From NCBI GenBank assembly GCA_037968815.1, contig JBBKWF010000007.1, forward strand, positions 62,001 to 126,000: a DNA stretch of 64,000 nucleotides, read 5' to 3'. A model generated the notes under the pieces. That model was given only the letters and a program-made list of their open reading frames with translations. It did no database searches and had not been told where the DNA came from. How positions within the stretch are numbered: position 1 is the first letter of the stretch; the number at the start of each line of letters is the position of its first letter. Of the stretch, positions 16,696 to 24,854 are shown in pieces. The position numbers and the translations under genes are program-made. Source of the DNA: Pseudopedobacter sp037968815 (GTDB lineage: Bacteria; Bacteroidota; Bacteroidia; Sphingobacteriales; Sphingobacteriaceae).

Positions 16696-16769
16696 GGGGG
16701 ATTAGCTCATTTGGCTAGAGCGCTTCGCTGGCAGTGAAGAGGTGATCGGTTCGAATCCGATATTCTCCA
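16696..16769 (+). tRNA. tRNA-Ala (anticodon GGC)
   Basis: A full cloverleaf can be folded: acceptor GGGGGAT/ATTCTCC with two G-U pairs, D-stem GCTC/GAGC, anticodon stem CTTCG/TGAAG with loop CTGGCAG (anticodon GGC at 16730-16732), a 5-base variable loop, T-arm ATCGG-TTCGAAT-CCGAT, and discriminator A at 16769. The 3' CCA is not encoded (CCC follows). A terminator follows at 16788. Confidence 0.93.
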
Positions 16770-16787
16770 CCCATTATTTATAAAAAG

Positions 16788-16818
16788 CGCATTTAATTAG
16801 GTTTAAATGCGTTTTTTT
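16788..16818 (+). terminator. Terminator after tRNA-Ala
   Basis: CGCATTTAA (16788-16796) pairs with TTAAATGCG (16803-16811), followed by a run of seven T. It lies 18 bases after the tRNA. Confidence 0.85.
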
Positions 16819-16983
16819 GTTTTATATTGGTAATACAGTTTTTGATTTTAAAATAAAGAATCAGACTTTTGAAATTTTAAAGAAGAATTGACTTTTGTTG
16901 TGAGCATAGGTTTCCATACAAAAAAGACAATTGAAAGAATACTTTAAAAGTATAAATTAAGAAACTTCATTCTGGCAACTGCT

Positions 16984-17450
16984 TTAATTGGATTGGTCCC
17001 CGTTAGTAAATTGTTTTGAATCCTTTTTAAACAAACTTGTCATAGAAATTCCATCCAGTTTTCCTTTATAACCTTTCACTCCGGCTAGATCCAAAAAAGT
17101 TGGGAAATAATCTAATAAAGTAACTGGTGCTTCGCTTCTGAGTGGGGTAATCTTTCCAAGCCAATTAATAAATGTCGACACTCTTATCCCCCCCCCCTTC
17201 GTAGATATAGCCTTTAGAGTCCCTCATTAAATTATTTTCTACTTTACTCACCCTTATAACAGTTACCTGATGATAGGATGATAATGGTGTTTTATGTTTT
17301 AATCTAATGAAGAAATCATGGTGGCATAATTTGCCATTCCCTTTCGTTTCTCCCCTAAGCCCTGACCTAAAACTGGATCACCGGGTTTGTTTAAAAGTGT
17401 TTAGTTAACTTCTCACTTCTGCTGGCTATTGGGCGATGAACTGCGTAAAA
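16984..17450 (-). pseudogene. Decayed S1-family sulfatase fragment
   Basis: Reading the minus strand from about 17440 to 16984, sulfatase-like pieces appear in different frames: a GDPVLGQGLGEKRKG-NYATMISSLD piece (the YAaMIesmD helix of sulfatases), then LMRDSKGYIYEGG, then IRVSTFINWLGKI, EAPVTLLDYFPTFLDLAGV and LDGISMTSLF. The pieces are interrupted by stops at several points. A tract of ten G (17188-17197 on the plus strand as C) separates YEGG from IRVSTF and breaks the frame. The N-terminal catalytic Cys/Ser region and the C-terminus are missing. This is a remnant of an arylsulfatase that probably once belonged to the neighbouring catabolic island. Confidence 0.75.
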
Positions 17451-17458
17451 ATGGAGAT

Positions 17459-18226
17459 TTAATTAGTGATAATAAGCTTTATCCCATACTCTTCCATGGA
17501 TTTAATTTGTCCTGGAGATATTTTATCATCGGTGACGATATAGTTAATTTGGTCTAGCCCGCAAATTCTGCCCAGTCCACGCTTTCCAAATTTTGAGCTA
17601 TCTGTTAATATAACAACAGTTTGTGCGGTTTCTATCATTTTTTGATTCACTGTGGCTTCTGCTAAATTACTTATAGATATTCCAAAATTAGGATCTATTC
17701 CATCCACGCCTATAAAAAGAATTCCACAGGATATTTCCTCTAGAACCCTCATTGCATGATTGCCAGCTACTGAAGAAGAGTTCGGTCTTATTAATCCACC
17801 AAGTTGTAGCACTTCAATGTTTGGACGTAAACTCAGCTCTAAGCCAACTTTAAGTGCAGGAGTAATTACGGTAAGGTGTTTTGTGGGGTAGAGGCAACGG
17901 GCAAGCTCGAACACAGTTGTCCCTGAACCTATAGTTATAGAATCGTTTTGCTTTATAAGTGTAAGGGCTGCCTTAGCAATCTTTTGCTTTTCATCAGAAT
18001 TAATAAATTCTTTTTCATTTATTGGCCTGTCCCTGGCGTAAGGGTTTGTTAGAGAAGCGCCCCCTCTGGTTCTAAATAGGAGGTTCTTGTCTTCAAGCAT
18101 TTTAAGATCTTTCCTAATTGTTACGCCGGATACTTCCATAAGGTCGCTTAACTCTTGTATATCTACACGACCGTCGTCTTTTAATTTTTGTAAAATAAAT
18201 TGATGTCTATCTGTGATGTTTTTCAT
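17459..18226 (-). CDS. DeoR/GlpR-family transcriptional regulator
   Basis: 255 residues, standard family length. The N-terminal DeoR-type winged HTH is clear (VDIQELSDLMEVSGVTIRKDLKMLE, with RTRGGAS after it). The C-terminal DeoRC sugar-phosphate sensor domain shows the IGSGTTVFELARCL motif and LTDSSKFGKRGL. These regulators usually repress sugar or polyol catabolism and respond to a phosphorylated intermediate. It is the only regulator gene next to the phosphoesterase/kinase island starting at 19667, so it most likely controls that island. Three upstream regions in the island share a TTTGTTTAAA-type word that could be its site. Confidence 0.92.
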   Translation of the reverse strand: MKNITDRHQFILQKLKDDGRVDIQELSDLMEVSGVTIRKDLKMLEDKNLLFRTRGGASLTNPYARDRPINEKEFINSDEKQKIAKAALTLIKQNDSITIGSGTTVFELARCLYPTKHLTVITPALKVGLELSLRPNIEVLQLGGLIRPNSSSVAGNHAMRVLEEISCGILFIGVDGIDPNFGISISNLAEATVNQKMIETAQTVVILTDSSKFGKRGLGRICGLDQINYIVTDDKISPGQIKSMEEYGIKLIITN

Positions 18227-19463
18227 TTAATTTTTCCTATTGATCTGTGTAAAGGTATTAAAATGAAACTTGAACTTTAACATAAAAAATCAAAAAAAAA
18301 AGTTAAAATTATTTTTTCACTAATATTTTTGAATTTAATAATGTTTTAATTTATTTATCGATTACAATAAAAAGTAGAATCACGCACTTCTAATATGGCT
18401 TACTCTAGGTTCTCGAAATTTTCATCGAATCGTCTGTTGTTTTTGCTTAATTAATTGATAGTGAAGTTTGTATTTAAAATAATCAGCAGTGAAAGGTTGG
18501 CTTTAGGTTCTGGTAGTCATACTTTAATACTTTGAAGAACTCGTCATTGCTTTTTTTAAACCTGCTCTCTGTTCTTAATTACATTAGCTGATATTTTACC
18601 TCAGAACAATGCTATACTGCAAGTTTATAAGATGGAAAAGAGCTTAAGATTTATATCCTTTAATTACCTTTTTTAATCCGAATAGTGCCGTACTAAACTG
18701 GTGTTTTGAATCAGGTGGCTCTCAGAAGACCTTCGATAGCTGTAGATTTTTGCTTAATACAATTTTCGAATACTTTTTATAAGTCAAATTGTTATATTCT
18801 GTTTGTATTTATAGGTGTTTTATATGCATCAATATTCTTTTATTCATATTTATTAAATTTTAGGGTTTAATTCTCTGATGCTTCCTGTGTCGAAATAAAA
18901 AGGAATACCCAGTTGATGCTGTGTGCCCTTTACTCGAGGTTCGTCATTTGGACTTTAGTATAGGATTTTAAAGTATAAAAGGGGATAAGTCCGTTTTAGC
19001 CTAAATAGACCGTATTTAGGCTTGATGTTCACTTTGTCTCATATAATAAGGCAAATTGATTTGTAAACCAATATAAAGGTGTGGAGTGGTGAAATAATCA
19101 GTTTAACCTAGTTCTATGGGCCATTATGTTGAGTTTTGTTTCTTTCATTATGTTAAATTTGGTTTATTTTTTGTTTAAATTGTTTTAATTAACTTACTTT
19201 GTGTATCGCTAAACGAAAGCTAAACAAGATATTATAGACCAAGTTATTTTAAGGCCTAATTTGAAATTTCATACAAATATTAGGAAACAGGTTTCTTTAT
19301 GTAAGGCTACAATGGTGGGTGAAATTTGTTTGTGAGTATCACTAATAAATAACGACTTGGAGAAGTTGACATTTGATAAAATAATAAATGAAGCATAAGC
19401 TTTGAAATCCTTAAAGGTGTCGAAATTGAGAAATAAAGTTTTACGAATATTTACAATATAAAA
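18227..19463. other. 1.2-kb region without intact genes (gene decay)
   Basis: No open frame of credible length occurs on either strand. It contains a recognisable coding fragment on the minus strand (18853-18930), a 10-bp hairpin at 18998-19022 (AGCCTAAATA / TATTTAGGCT) and, near the right end, possible promoter elements for 19464 (TTTG at 19170, TTACTTTG at 19194). Flanked by two clear pseudogenes, it reads as eroded coding DNA. A transposon relic cannot be excluded, but no terminal repeats or transposase motifs were seen. Confidence 0.55.
18853..18930 (-). pseudogene. Unidentified C-terminal gene fragment
   Basis: On the minus strand the frame KGTQHQLGIPFYFDTG followed by SIRELNPKI and a stop codon is protein-like in composition. 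In another frame just upstream, YTKVQMTNLE could be its continuation after a frameshift. I do not recognise the family. It is consistent with a third decayed gene in this region. Confidence 0.35.
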
Positions 19464-19633
19464 ATGAAAAACCTATTACTAGCCTTGTGTTGTGTTTTTT
19501 CTGTGAGTTATGGAGAGGCTCAAGGTTCAAAGTCTATATGACTGATATAGCACCTACTCTTTCAGCTTTGCTTAAAATTCAAATGCCAAATGGAAGTGTT
19601 GGAAAACCTTTGACAGAAATATTAACCAAATAG
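19464..19633 (+). pseudogene. Alkaline-phosphatase/phosphodiesterase gene reduced to its two ends
   Basis: ATG at 19464 opens a good signal peptide (MKNLLLALCCVFSVSYGEAQ) that stops at 19541. In another frame, directly overlapping, VYMTDIAPTLSALLKIQMP to the stop at 19633 matches the C-terminal end typical of PafA-like alkaline phosphatases and type I phosphodiesterases. The simplest explanation is one large internal deletion that fused the first ~23 and last ~33 residues out of frame. It lies 33 bases upstream of the MFS gene, so its promoter may now drive the island. Confidence 0.6.
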
Positions 19634-19666
19634 ATAACAGTTAAAATTAAATTAAAAATCCCATAA

Positions 19667-20893
19667 ATGGCATTAAAAATTGCTCCTAAACGTAGACGTT
19701 GGTTAATTATATCAGTCATATTTCTTGCCATTGTATTTAATTATTTTGATAGGCAAATTGTTTCAATACTTAAACCCGTTTTGAAGGATCATTTTGAGCT
19801 TGATGACTCTGGTTATGCGGTAATCGTGAATATTTTCACCATTTTTTATGCAGTGATGTATCCAGTATCGGGTTGGCTTGTAGATAAATTTGGTTCTGGA
19901 AAAGTCATGTTTATCGGAATAATAGGTTGGTCCATAGCATGTATAGGCGGTGGTCTTTCAAGGACACTCGGACAATTTACATTCTTTAGGGCTATGCTTG
20001 GAGCGGCCGAGCCTACTAACTTTCCAGCTCAACTTCGGGTAGTGACAATTTGGTTCCCTGGTAAACTAAGGGCAACAGCAAATAGTTTATGTGTAGCAGG
20101 GAGCTCTATAGGTGCTATCATTGCGCCTCCAATAGTTGCTTGGTTAGCCATTGCTTATAATTGGCAAACAGTTTTTATTGTGGCTGGTGTTGTGGGGCTT
20201 ATTATAGCATTACTGTGGCTTTTGATTTATAAAGATCCTCCTGCAGAAATTGCTCTCGAAGCTGCGGGTAGTGCAAATATTAAAGAAACAGCATCATTCT
20301 CTTGGCCACAATTGTGGAGCAAGAAAACCTTATGGGGTGTTTTATTGATTCGATTTGTGAGCGACCCTGTATGGTACTTTTGTTTGTTTTGGCTTCCAGG
20401 ATATTTACAGGAAGAGTCGGGTTTATCCCTTATTCAGATGGGTATGGTAGGTTGGATTCCATTTTTGGCGGCAGATTTAGGAGCGATAGGTACTTCCGCC
20501 TGGTCGGATAGAATGGTTAGAAAAGGTAAAGAACCATTGAAATCGAGAAAGATAGTGCTAACGGTAATAGCTGTATTAGCCCCGTTATGTATTCTTACTA
20601 CTTATTTTCCAACCCCTTTCGCAACTTTATTGATATTTAGTTTAGTAACTATTGCGTGTTTAAGCTGGTTGTTTATTATTCCTGTAGTAATAGCCGAAGC
20701 GTTCCCAGTAAAAAATGTAGCAAGTGTTATGGGTATAGCGGGTGGTTTTGGGGCCGCCGGAGCAGTGTTGTTTAATTATTTTGTTGGGCAATTTATGGGA
20801 ACATTAGGGGCTGAGAATATATTTATAGCAATGGCATTTCTTCATCCCTTAGCCGTTTTAATACTGTGGGTAATGATTAAAAAAGAAAAATAG
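19667..20893 (+). CDS. MFS transporter, anion:cation symporter (hexuronate-like) family
   Basis: 408 residues with 12 predicted transmembrane helices. The start (RRRWLIISVIFLAIVFNYFDRQIVS) and GWLVDKFGSGKVMF loop 2-3 motif place it with ACS-type transporters such as ExuT/GudP, which import organic anions like uronates, aldarates or sialic acid. It starts 33 bases after the phosphatase remnant and is followed 31 bases later by the FAD oxidoreductase, so these two form an operon. The substrate is unknown; a small acid or phosphorylated product of the island would fit. Confidence 0.88.
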   Translation: MALKIAPKRRRWLIISVIFLAIVFNYFDRQIVSILKPVLKDHFELDDSGYAVIVNIFTIFYAVMYPVSGWLVDKFGSGKVMFIGIIGWSIACIGGGLSRTLGQFTFFRAMLGAAEPTNFPAQLRVVTIWFPGKLRATANSLCVAGSSIGAIIAPPIVAWLAIAYNWQTVFIVAGVVGLIIALLWLLIYKDPPAEIALEAAGSANIKETASFSWPQLWSKKTLWGVLLIRFVSDPVWYFCLFWLPGYLQEESGLSLIQMGMVGWIPFLAADLGAIGTSAWSDRMVRKGKEPLKSRKIVLTVIAVLAPLCILTTYFPTPFATLLIFSLVTIACLSWLFIIPVVIAEAFPVKNVASVMGIAGGFGAAGAVLFNYFVGQFMGTLGAENIFIAMAFLHPLAVLILWVMIKKEK

Positions 20894-20924
20894 AATAATA
20901 AATTTTTAAATAAAATATATTCAA

Positions 20925-22775
20925 ATGAGTAAAGTTAAAGAACATGTGCTTACCTGCGATATTTTAGTAGTAGGAGGAGGCCCTGCGGGAGTTCCATGTG
21001 CAATCGCCGCAGCTAGATCTGGTTGTCGCGTAATTCTATGTCAAAATAGATCTGTACTAGGCGGTAATGCTTCAAGTGAAGTAAGGATGCATATTGTTGG
21101 GGCTGACAGTAACGGGCATAGAACCGAAGAGATGCTTACAGAAGCAAGAGAAACTGGTATCATTGAAGAAATTAGACTAGAAACTTCTGCAAGGAATCCA
21201 CAACGATCTGCCTCGATGCTAGACTTAGTGTTTTACGAGAAATGTCGTTCACAAGAAAACCTCGACATCTACTTGAATACAACCGTAGTTGGTGTAGAAA
21301 TGAAAGACGGGAAAATTGTCAGTGCTTTTGCAGAAAGACAGAGTACAGAGGATGTATTTCGTATTGATGCTAAGCTTTTTATCGATTGTACTGGAGATGG
21401 GCGCCTTGGATATGAAGCGGGGGCAAATTTCCGACATGGCCGTGAGGGGAGTGAAGAATATGGAGAGTCTTTTGCCAACGAAAAAGCAGATCATAAAACA
21501 TTAGGTTCTACAATTCTATTTACAGCGAGAAAATACGACCAGCCGATGCCTTTTATAGCTCCTTCGTGGGTGAGAAAATTTACTGAGGAGGATTTGGTAT
21601 TAAGGCCACATGCCGAAGCTGGTTTAGATCGTGGATTAGATTATGGGTTTTGGTGGGCTGAGTGGGGAGGTCAGCTGGACACTATTAAGGATAATGAATT
21701 AATTAGGGATGAGCTGTTAGCTATCACCTTGGGGATTTGGGATCACATTAAAAACAGCGGTGACCACGGAGCTGAGAATTGGGCGCTTGACTGGTTTGGT
21801 TTTTTACCTGGAAAAAGGGAAAGTCGCAGATTTATAGGGTTGCATACGCTGTCTCAGGAAGACGTGTTGCAAAGTAGAATTTTTGATGACGCCATTGCTT
21901 TCGGTGGTTGGCCAATCGATACTCACCCGCCTGAAGGGGTTGATAGACCAAATGAAAAGCCTTGCAACATGCGACCGGTTCCTTATCTGTATGATATTCC
22001 TCTAAAAGCTTTTATCTCCAACAATATACCTAATCTGATGTTTGCTGGTAGAAATATGTCTTCAACACATATTGCGTTTGCATCTACCAGGGTAATGGCC
22101 ACTTGTGCGGTTACCGGTCAGGGTGTTGGGACAGCAGCTGCTTATGCACTGAAACACGGTTTGCGTCCAGAAGAACTGGCTACAAACCCTACCTTGATGA
22201 AAGAAGTGCAACAAGAGTTGTTACGAAATGATTGCTATTTGGTGGGTGTGAAAAATGAAGATAACAAAGATTTGGCTTTACGTTCTACTGTTACAGCATC
22301 AAGCGAACAGGAAAACGGTGTTGCAAAAAATGTTATTAGTGGACAAACACGTAGTGTACATGGTGACGCTGGAGCACCTCCTGATAGGAATTTCCCAGGT
22401 AGTCATAGATGGATGAGCAATCCGAATGAAAGTTTGCCTGCATCGATTATGTTAGCTTGGGAAAGTCCTATAGAAATTAGCGAAATACAAATAACCTTTG
22501 ATACTGCATTACATCGCTTGCTTACGCTTAGTCATTGCGAAGCCTATAGTCCTACTATGATTTGGGGACGTCCTCAGCCGGAAACGGTAAAGGATTATTC
22601 TGTTGAATTTTTGGTGAACGGAGTATGGACAGAGCAATTCAAAATAAAGGGTAACTGGTTACGTTTGCGCCAACATAAGTTAGATAAATCAGTGAATGCG
22701 TCAGCTGTTAGAGTTGTGGTCCAATCTACTAATGGGCTTGACCATGCAAGGATATATGAAGTAAGAGTGTATTAG
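20925..22775 (+). CDS. Cytoplasmic FAD-dependent oxidoreductase (FAD_oxidored family) with C-terminal beta-domain
   Basis: 616 residues, no signal peptide. Residues 8-40 carry the FAD motif VGGGPAGVPCAIAAARSG, followed by LGGNASSEVRMHIVGAD, typical of the FAD_oxidored (PF12831-like) group. FIDCTGDGRLGYEAGA and FAGRNMSSTHIAFAS are further FAD-binding signatures. Residues about 465-616 look like a separate beta-sandwich resembling discoidin-type domains, odd for a cytosolic enzyme. Members are frequent in Bacteroidota catabolic loci, but the reaction is generally not established; oxidation of a sugar or polyol is plausible. It is followed by a strong hairpin. Confidence 0.88.
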   Translation: MSKVKEHVLTCDILVVGGGPAGVPCAIAAARSGCRVILCQNRSVLGGNASSEVRMHIVGADSNGHRTEEMLTEARETGIIEEIRLETSARNPQRSASMLDLVFYEKCRSQENLDIYLNTTVVGVEMKDGKIVSAFAERQSTEDVFRIDAKLFIDCTGDGRLGYEAGANFRHGREGSEEYGESFANEKADHKTLGSTILFTARKYDQPMPFIAPSWVRKFTEEDLVLRPHAEAGLDRGLDYGFWWAEWGGQLDTIKDNELIRDELLAITLGIWDHIKNSGDHGAENWALDWFGFLPGKRESRRFIGLHTLSQEDVLQSRIFDDAIAFGGWPIDTHPPEGVDRPNEKPCNMRPVPYLYDIPLKAFISNNIPNLMFAGRNMSSTHIAFASTRVMATCAVTGQGVGTAAAYALKHGLRPEELATNPTLMKEVQQELLRNDCYLVGVKNEDNKDLALRSTVTASSEQENGVAKNVISGQTRSVHGDAGAPPDRNFPGSHRWMSNPNESLPASIMLAWESPIEISEIQITFDTALHRLLTLSHCEAYSPTMIWGRPQPETVKDYSVEFLVNGVWTEQFKIKGNWLRLRQHKLDKSVNASAVRVVVQSTNGLDHARIYEVRVY

Positions 22776-22785
22776 TTTTTTCTAC

Positions 22786-22835
22786 TTAATTAAGGGAATG
22801 GAAAGCGAATTACTTTTTTTTATTCCCTTAATTAA
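22786..22835. terminator. 14-bp hairpin after the FAD oxidoreductase gene
   Basis: TTAATTAAGGGAAT (22786-22799) and ATTCCCTTAATTAA (22822-22835) are perfect reverse complements around a 22-base loop that contains eight T. The missing downstream T-run makes it a weak classical terminator; it may limit read-through into the phosphoesterase genes or protect the 3' end. Confidence 0.5.
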
Positions 22836-22890
22836 AATAATAGAAGGTTGGGGTTTACTATGATGGTTTTATCAAATTATTATTTTTTTT

Positions 22891-23766
22891 ATGAATAAAG
22901 TTAAATCAGCTGTCTTTTTATTTCTTTGTTTTTTTGCTATTTCGTGTAGTAGTATTAAGGAGACTTCTATAAAAGAAGCCAAAACAGAGAGTCTTAAAGT
23001 GATGTCTTATAATATTCTACATGAGACTTCACGAGAAAAAGAAAACATGAAGTGGTCTGAAAGGAAATCTTACGTTGTTGGGATATTAAAGAAATATAAA
23101 CCTGATGTTTTATGTGCACAAGAAGATAGGTTAAAACAGGGAGAGTACCTTATGGCTGAAACTGGACTTATCAAAGTAGGGGTTACTAGTGACGGGACTA
23201 CAACTTCAGATGGTTCATATAGAGCGATCTACTATGATAGTAATCGTCTCCTGTTAAAAGATAAAGGGCACTTTTGGTTGTCAGAGACTCCGGATGTTGT
23301 GATGAGTAAAGGATGGGATGCCATTGGTGTTAGAATGTGTAATTGGGCCTTTTTTGAAGATAGAAACACAAAGCAAAAGTTTTATGTTTTTAACGCACAT
23401 TTTGATCCAAAAGGTGTAGAAGCAAAGCTTAACTCTGCAATTCTGATATTAAAGAAAGTTAATGAAATTGCAAAAGGAGAAGCTTTTGTATTCGCCGGGG
23501 ACTTAAATAGCTTTCCTGGTACAGCTCCAATGCAGGTGCTAGAGGCAGAATTGCTTAATACTTACAAAGAGTCTTTAACTGCGCCGAAAGGTCCAAAAGG
23601 TAGTTTTTCAGGTATAAAAGGAAGTATACCTTTTAAAAGAGTCGATTATATTTTTGTTGAAAAATTTAAAACACTTGAATTTGAAACTATTGATGATAGA
23701 AGAGCTGACGGGATACACCCCTCTGATCATTGTCCTATTATGGCAATATTAAAACAAGAAAAATAA
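22891..23766 (+). CDS. Endonuclease/exonuclease/phosphatase-family lipoprotein
   Basis: 291 residues. The lipoprotein signal ends at a lipobox-like FFAISCSS (Cys19). The EEP fold signatures are present in order: KVMSYNILHE, DVLCAQED (metal-binding Glu), FNAHFDPKG (catalytic His region), VFAGDLNSFPG (Asp/Asn, about residue 205), YIFV and SDHCPI (general-base His near 280). The family includes nucleases, sphingomyelinases and inositol-phosphate phosphatases, so the substrate could be a phosphodiester or phosphomonoester. Placement before two GDPD/phosphoesterase genes suggests outer-surface or periplasmic dephosphorylation as part of this island. Confidence 0.9.
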   Translation: MNKVKSAVFLFLCFFAISCSSIKETSIKEAKTESLKVMSYNILHETSREKENMKWSERKSYVVGILKKYKPDVLCAQEDRLKQGEYLMAETGLIKVGVTSDGTTTSDGSYRAIYYDSNRLLLKDKGHFWLSETPDVVMSKGWDAIGVRMCNWAFFEDRNTKQKFYVFNAHFDPKGVEAKLNSAILILKKVNEIAKGEAFVFAGDLNSFPGTAPMQVLEAELLNTYKESLTAPKGPKGSFSGIKGSIPFKRVDYIFVEKFKTLEFETIDDRRADGIHPSDHCPIMAILKQEK

Positions 23767-23814
23767 AGAGTGCAAACTAATAGATGTTTTATCTTGAAGT
23801 ATAAAGTAATAAAA

Positions 23815-24714
23815 ATGAGAAAATCAGTAAGATTATCCCTCACGCTGTTACTAGTTGTGTTTACTGCGACAGTAATAAAAGCCCAAACCTTACACCCGGG
23901 ATCAATAAAATCTACAAAAGATTTAAAAGAGTTTTTTAAGTATACAGGAGATCGTGTCCCACTGATATGTGGGCATAGAGGAGGAGTGTCAGATGTGTTT
24001 CCGGAAAACTCTATGGAAGCGTTTGAATATCTATTAAGTAAAGTACCTACTGCTTTTATCGAAACAGACCCGCGGATGACCAAAGATGGTGTAGTAGTAA
24101 TTATGCATGATGTGACTTTAGATAGGACAACTACCGGTACAGGTAACGTTTCCGATTATACGTATAAAGAGTTGCAGGCACTCCGGTTAAAAGACAAAGA
24201 TGGGAATCCCACTCCTTATAAAATCCCTACGTTAGACGAGGTATTGCAATGGGCAAAAGGAAAAACTATTATTCAGATAGATAAAAAAGATGTTCCTGCC
24301 GATATAATTTATGATGCCATTATGAGGAACAACGCAGAACATGTTGTCATTATATCCGCATACATAATAGAGGATGCTATTTACTTTCATGGAAGAAACA
24401 AAAACTTGATGTTTGAGTCTTTTATCAGAAACGATAAGGAATTTGCTGCATACGAGAAAGCAGGTGTCCCTTGGTCTAATCTTTTTGCTTACCTCGGGCA
24501 ACCAAAATCGCCTGAGTTTGTAGATGCTTTACATAAAAAAGGGGTAATGTGCATGGTTTTTTCCGCTAAAGTGATTGAAAAAGGAGTTGATAAACCATCA
24601 CGGTTAGAAGGTTATAAAATGGCACTTGATAAAGGAACGGATATTTTCCTGTCAGATAGGGCGATAGAAGCATATGAAGCCAGTTTAAAGTGCTTTTCTT
24701 CAAAAAATAGATGA
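23815..24714 (+). CDS. Exported glycerophosphodiester phosphodiesterase (GDPD 1)
   Basis: 299 residues from ATG 23815, which begins a clean signal peptide ending near IKAQT; an upstream ATG-less extension is not needed. GDPD catalytic features are all present: His54 in CGHRGG, Glu83 and Asp85 in IETDPRMTKDG, and His98 in MHDVTLDRTTTG. It should hydrolyse glycerophosphodiesters or polyglycerol-phosphate-like chains in the periplasm to sn-glycerol 3-phosphate plus alcohol. It is a close paralogue of the GDPD at 32682, sharing long stretches such as DYTYKELQALRLKDKDG. It lies 48 bases after the EEP gene. Confidence 0.94.
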   Translation: MRKSVRLSLTLLLVVFTATVIKAQTLHPGSIKSTKDLKEFFKYTGDRVPLICGHRGGVSDVFPENSMEAFEYLLSKVPTAFIETDPRMTKDGVVVIMHDVTLDRTTTGTGNVSDYTYKELQALRLKDKDGNPTPYKIPTLDEVLQWAKGKTIIQIDKKDVPADIIYDAIMRNNAEHVVIISAYIIEDAIYFHGRNKNLMFESFIRNDKEFAAYEKAGVPWSNLFAYLGQPKSPEFVDALHKKGVMCMVFSAKVIEKGVDKPSRLEGYKMALDKGTDIFLSDRAIEAYEASLKCFSSKNR

Positions 24715-24732
24715 ATGTTCTAGTTACGTCTT

Positions 24733-24766
24733 TATCACAAACGAGAAAATAAGGTTAGTTGTGATA
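24733..24766. other. Small inverted repeat between GDPD 1 and metallophosphatase genes
   Basis: TATCACAA (24733-24740) and TTGTGATA (24759-24766) are exact inverted repeats with an 18-base gap. It could be an operator or an mRNA hairpin; nothing distinguishes them. Confidence 0.3.
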
Positions 24767-24854
24767 TATAGATGTTGGAAAGTAAAGTAATAATACGATT
24801 AGAATTCTTATTCGATATAATTGGCAAGTTGAATTTAAATAAATTTTATAAGGT

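Noticed and set aside
18998..19022. Hairpin AGCCTAAATA / TATTTAGGCT as a terminator
   Set aside because: No T-run on either side and no intact gene ends nearby, so it was left as part of the decayed region.
16984..19660. Insertion sequence or prophage as the source of gene decay
   Set aside because: No transposase or integrase motifs, paired terminal inverted repeats or target-site duplications were seen.
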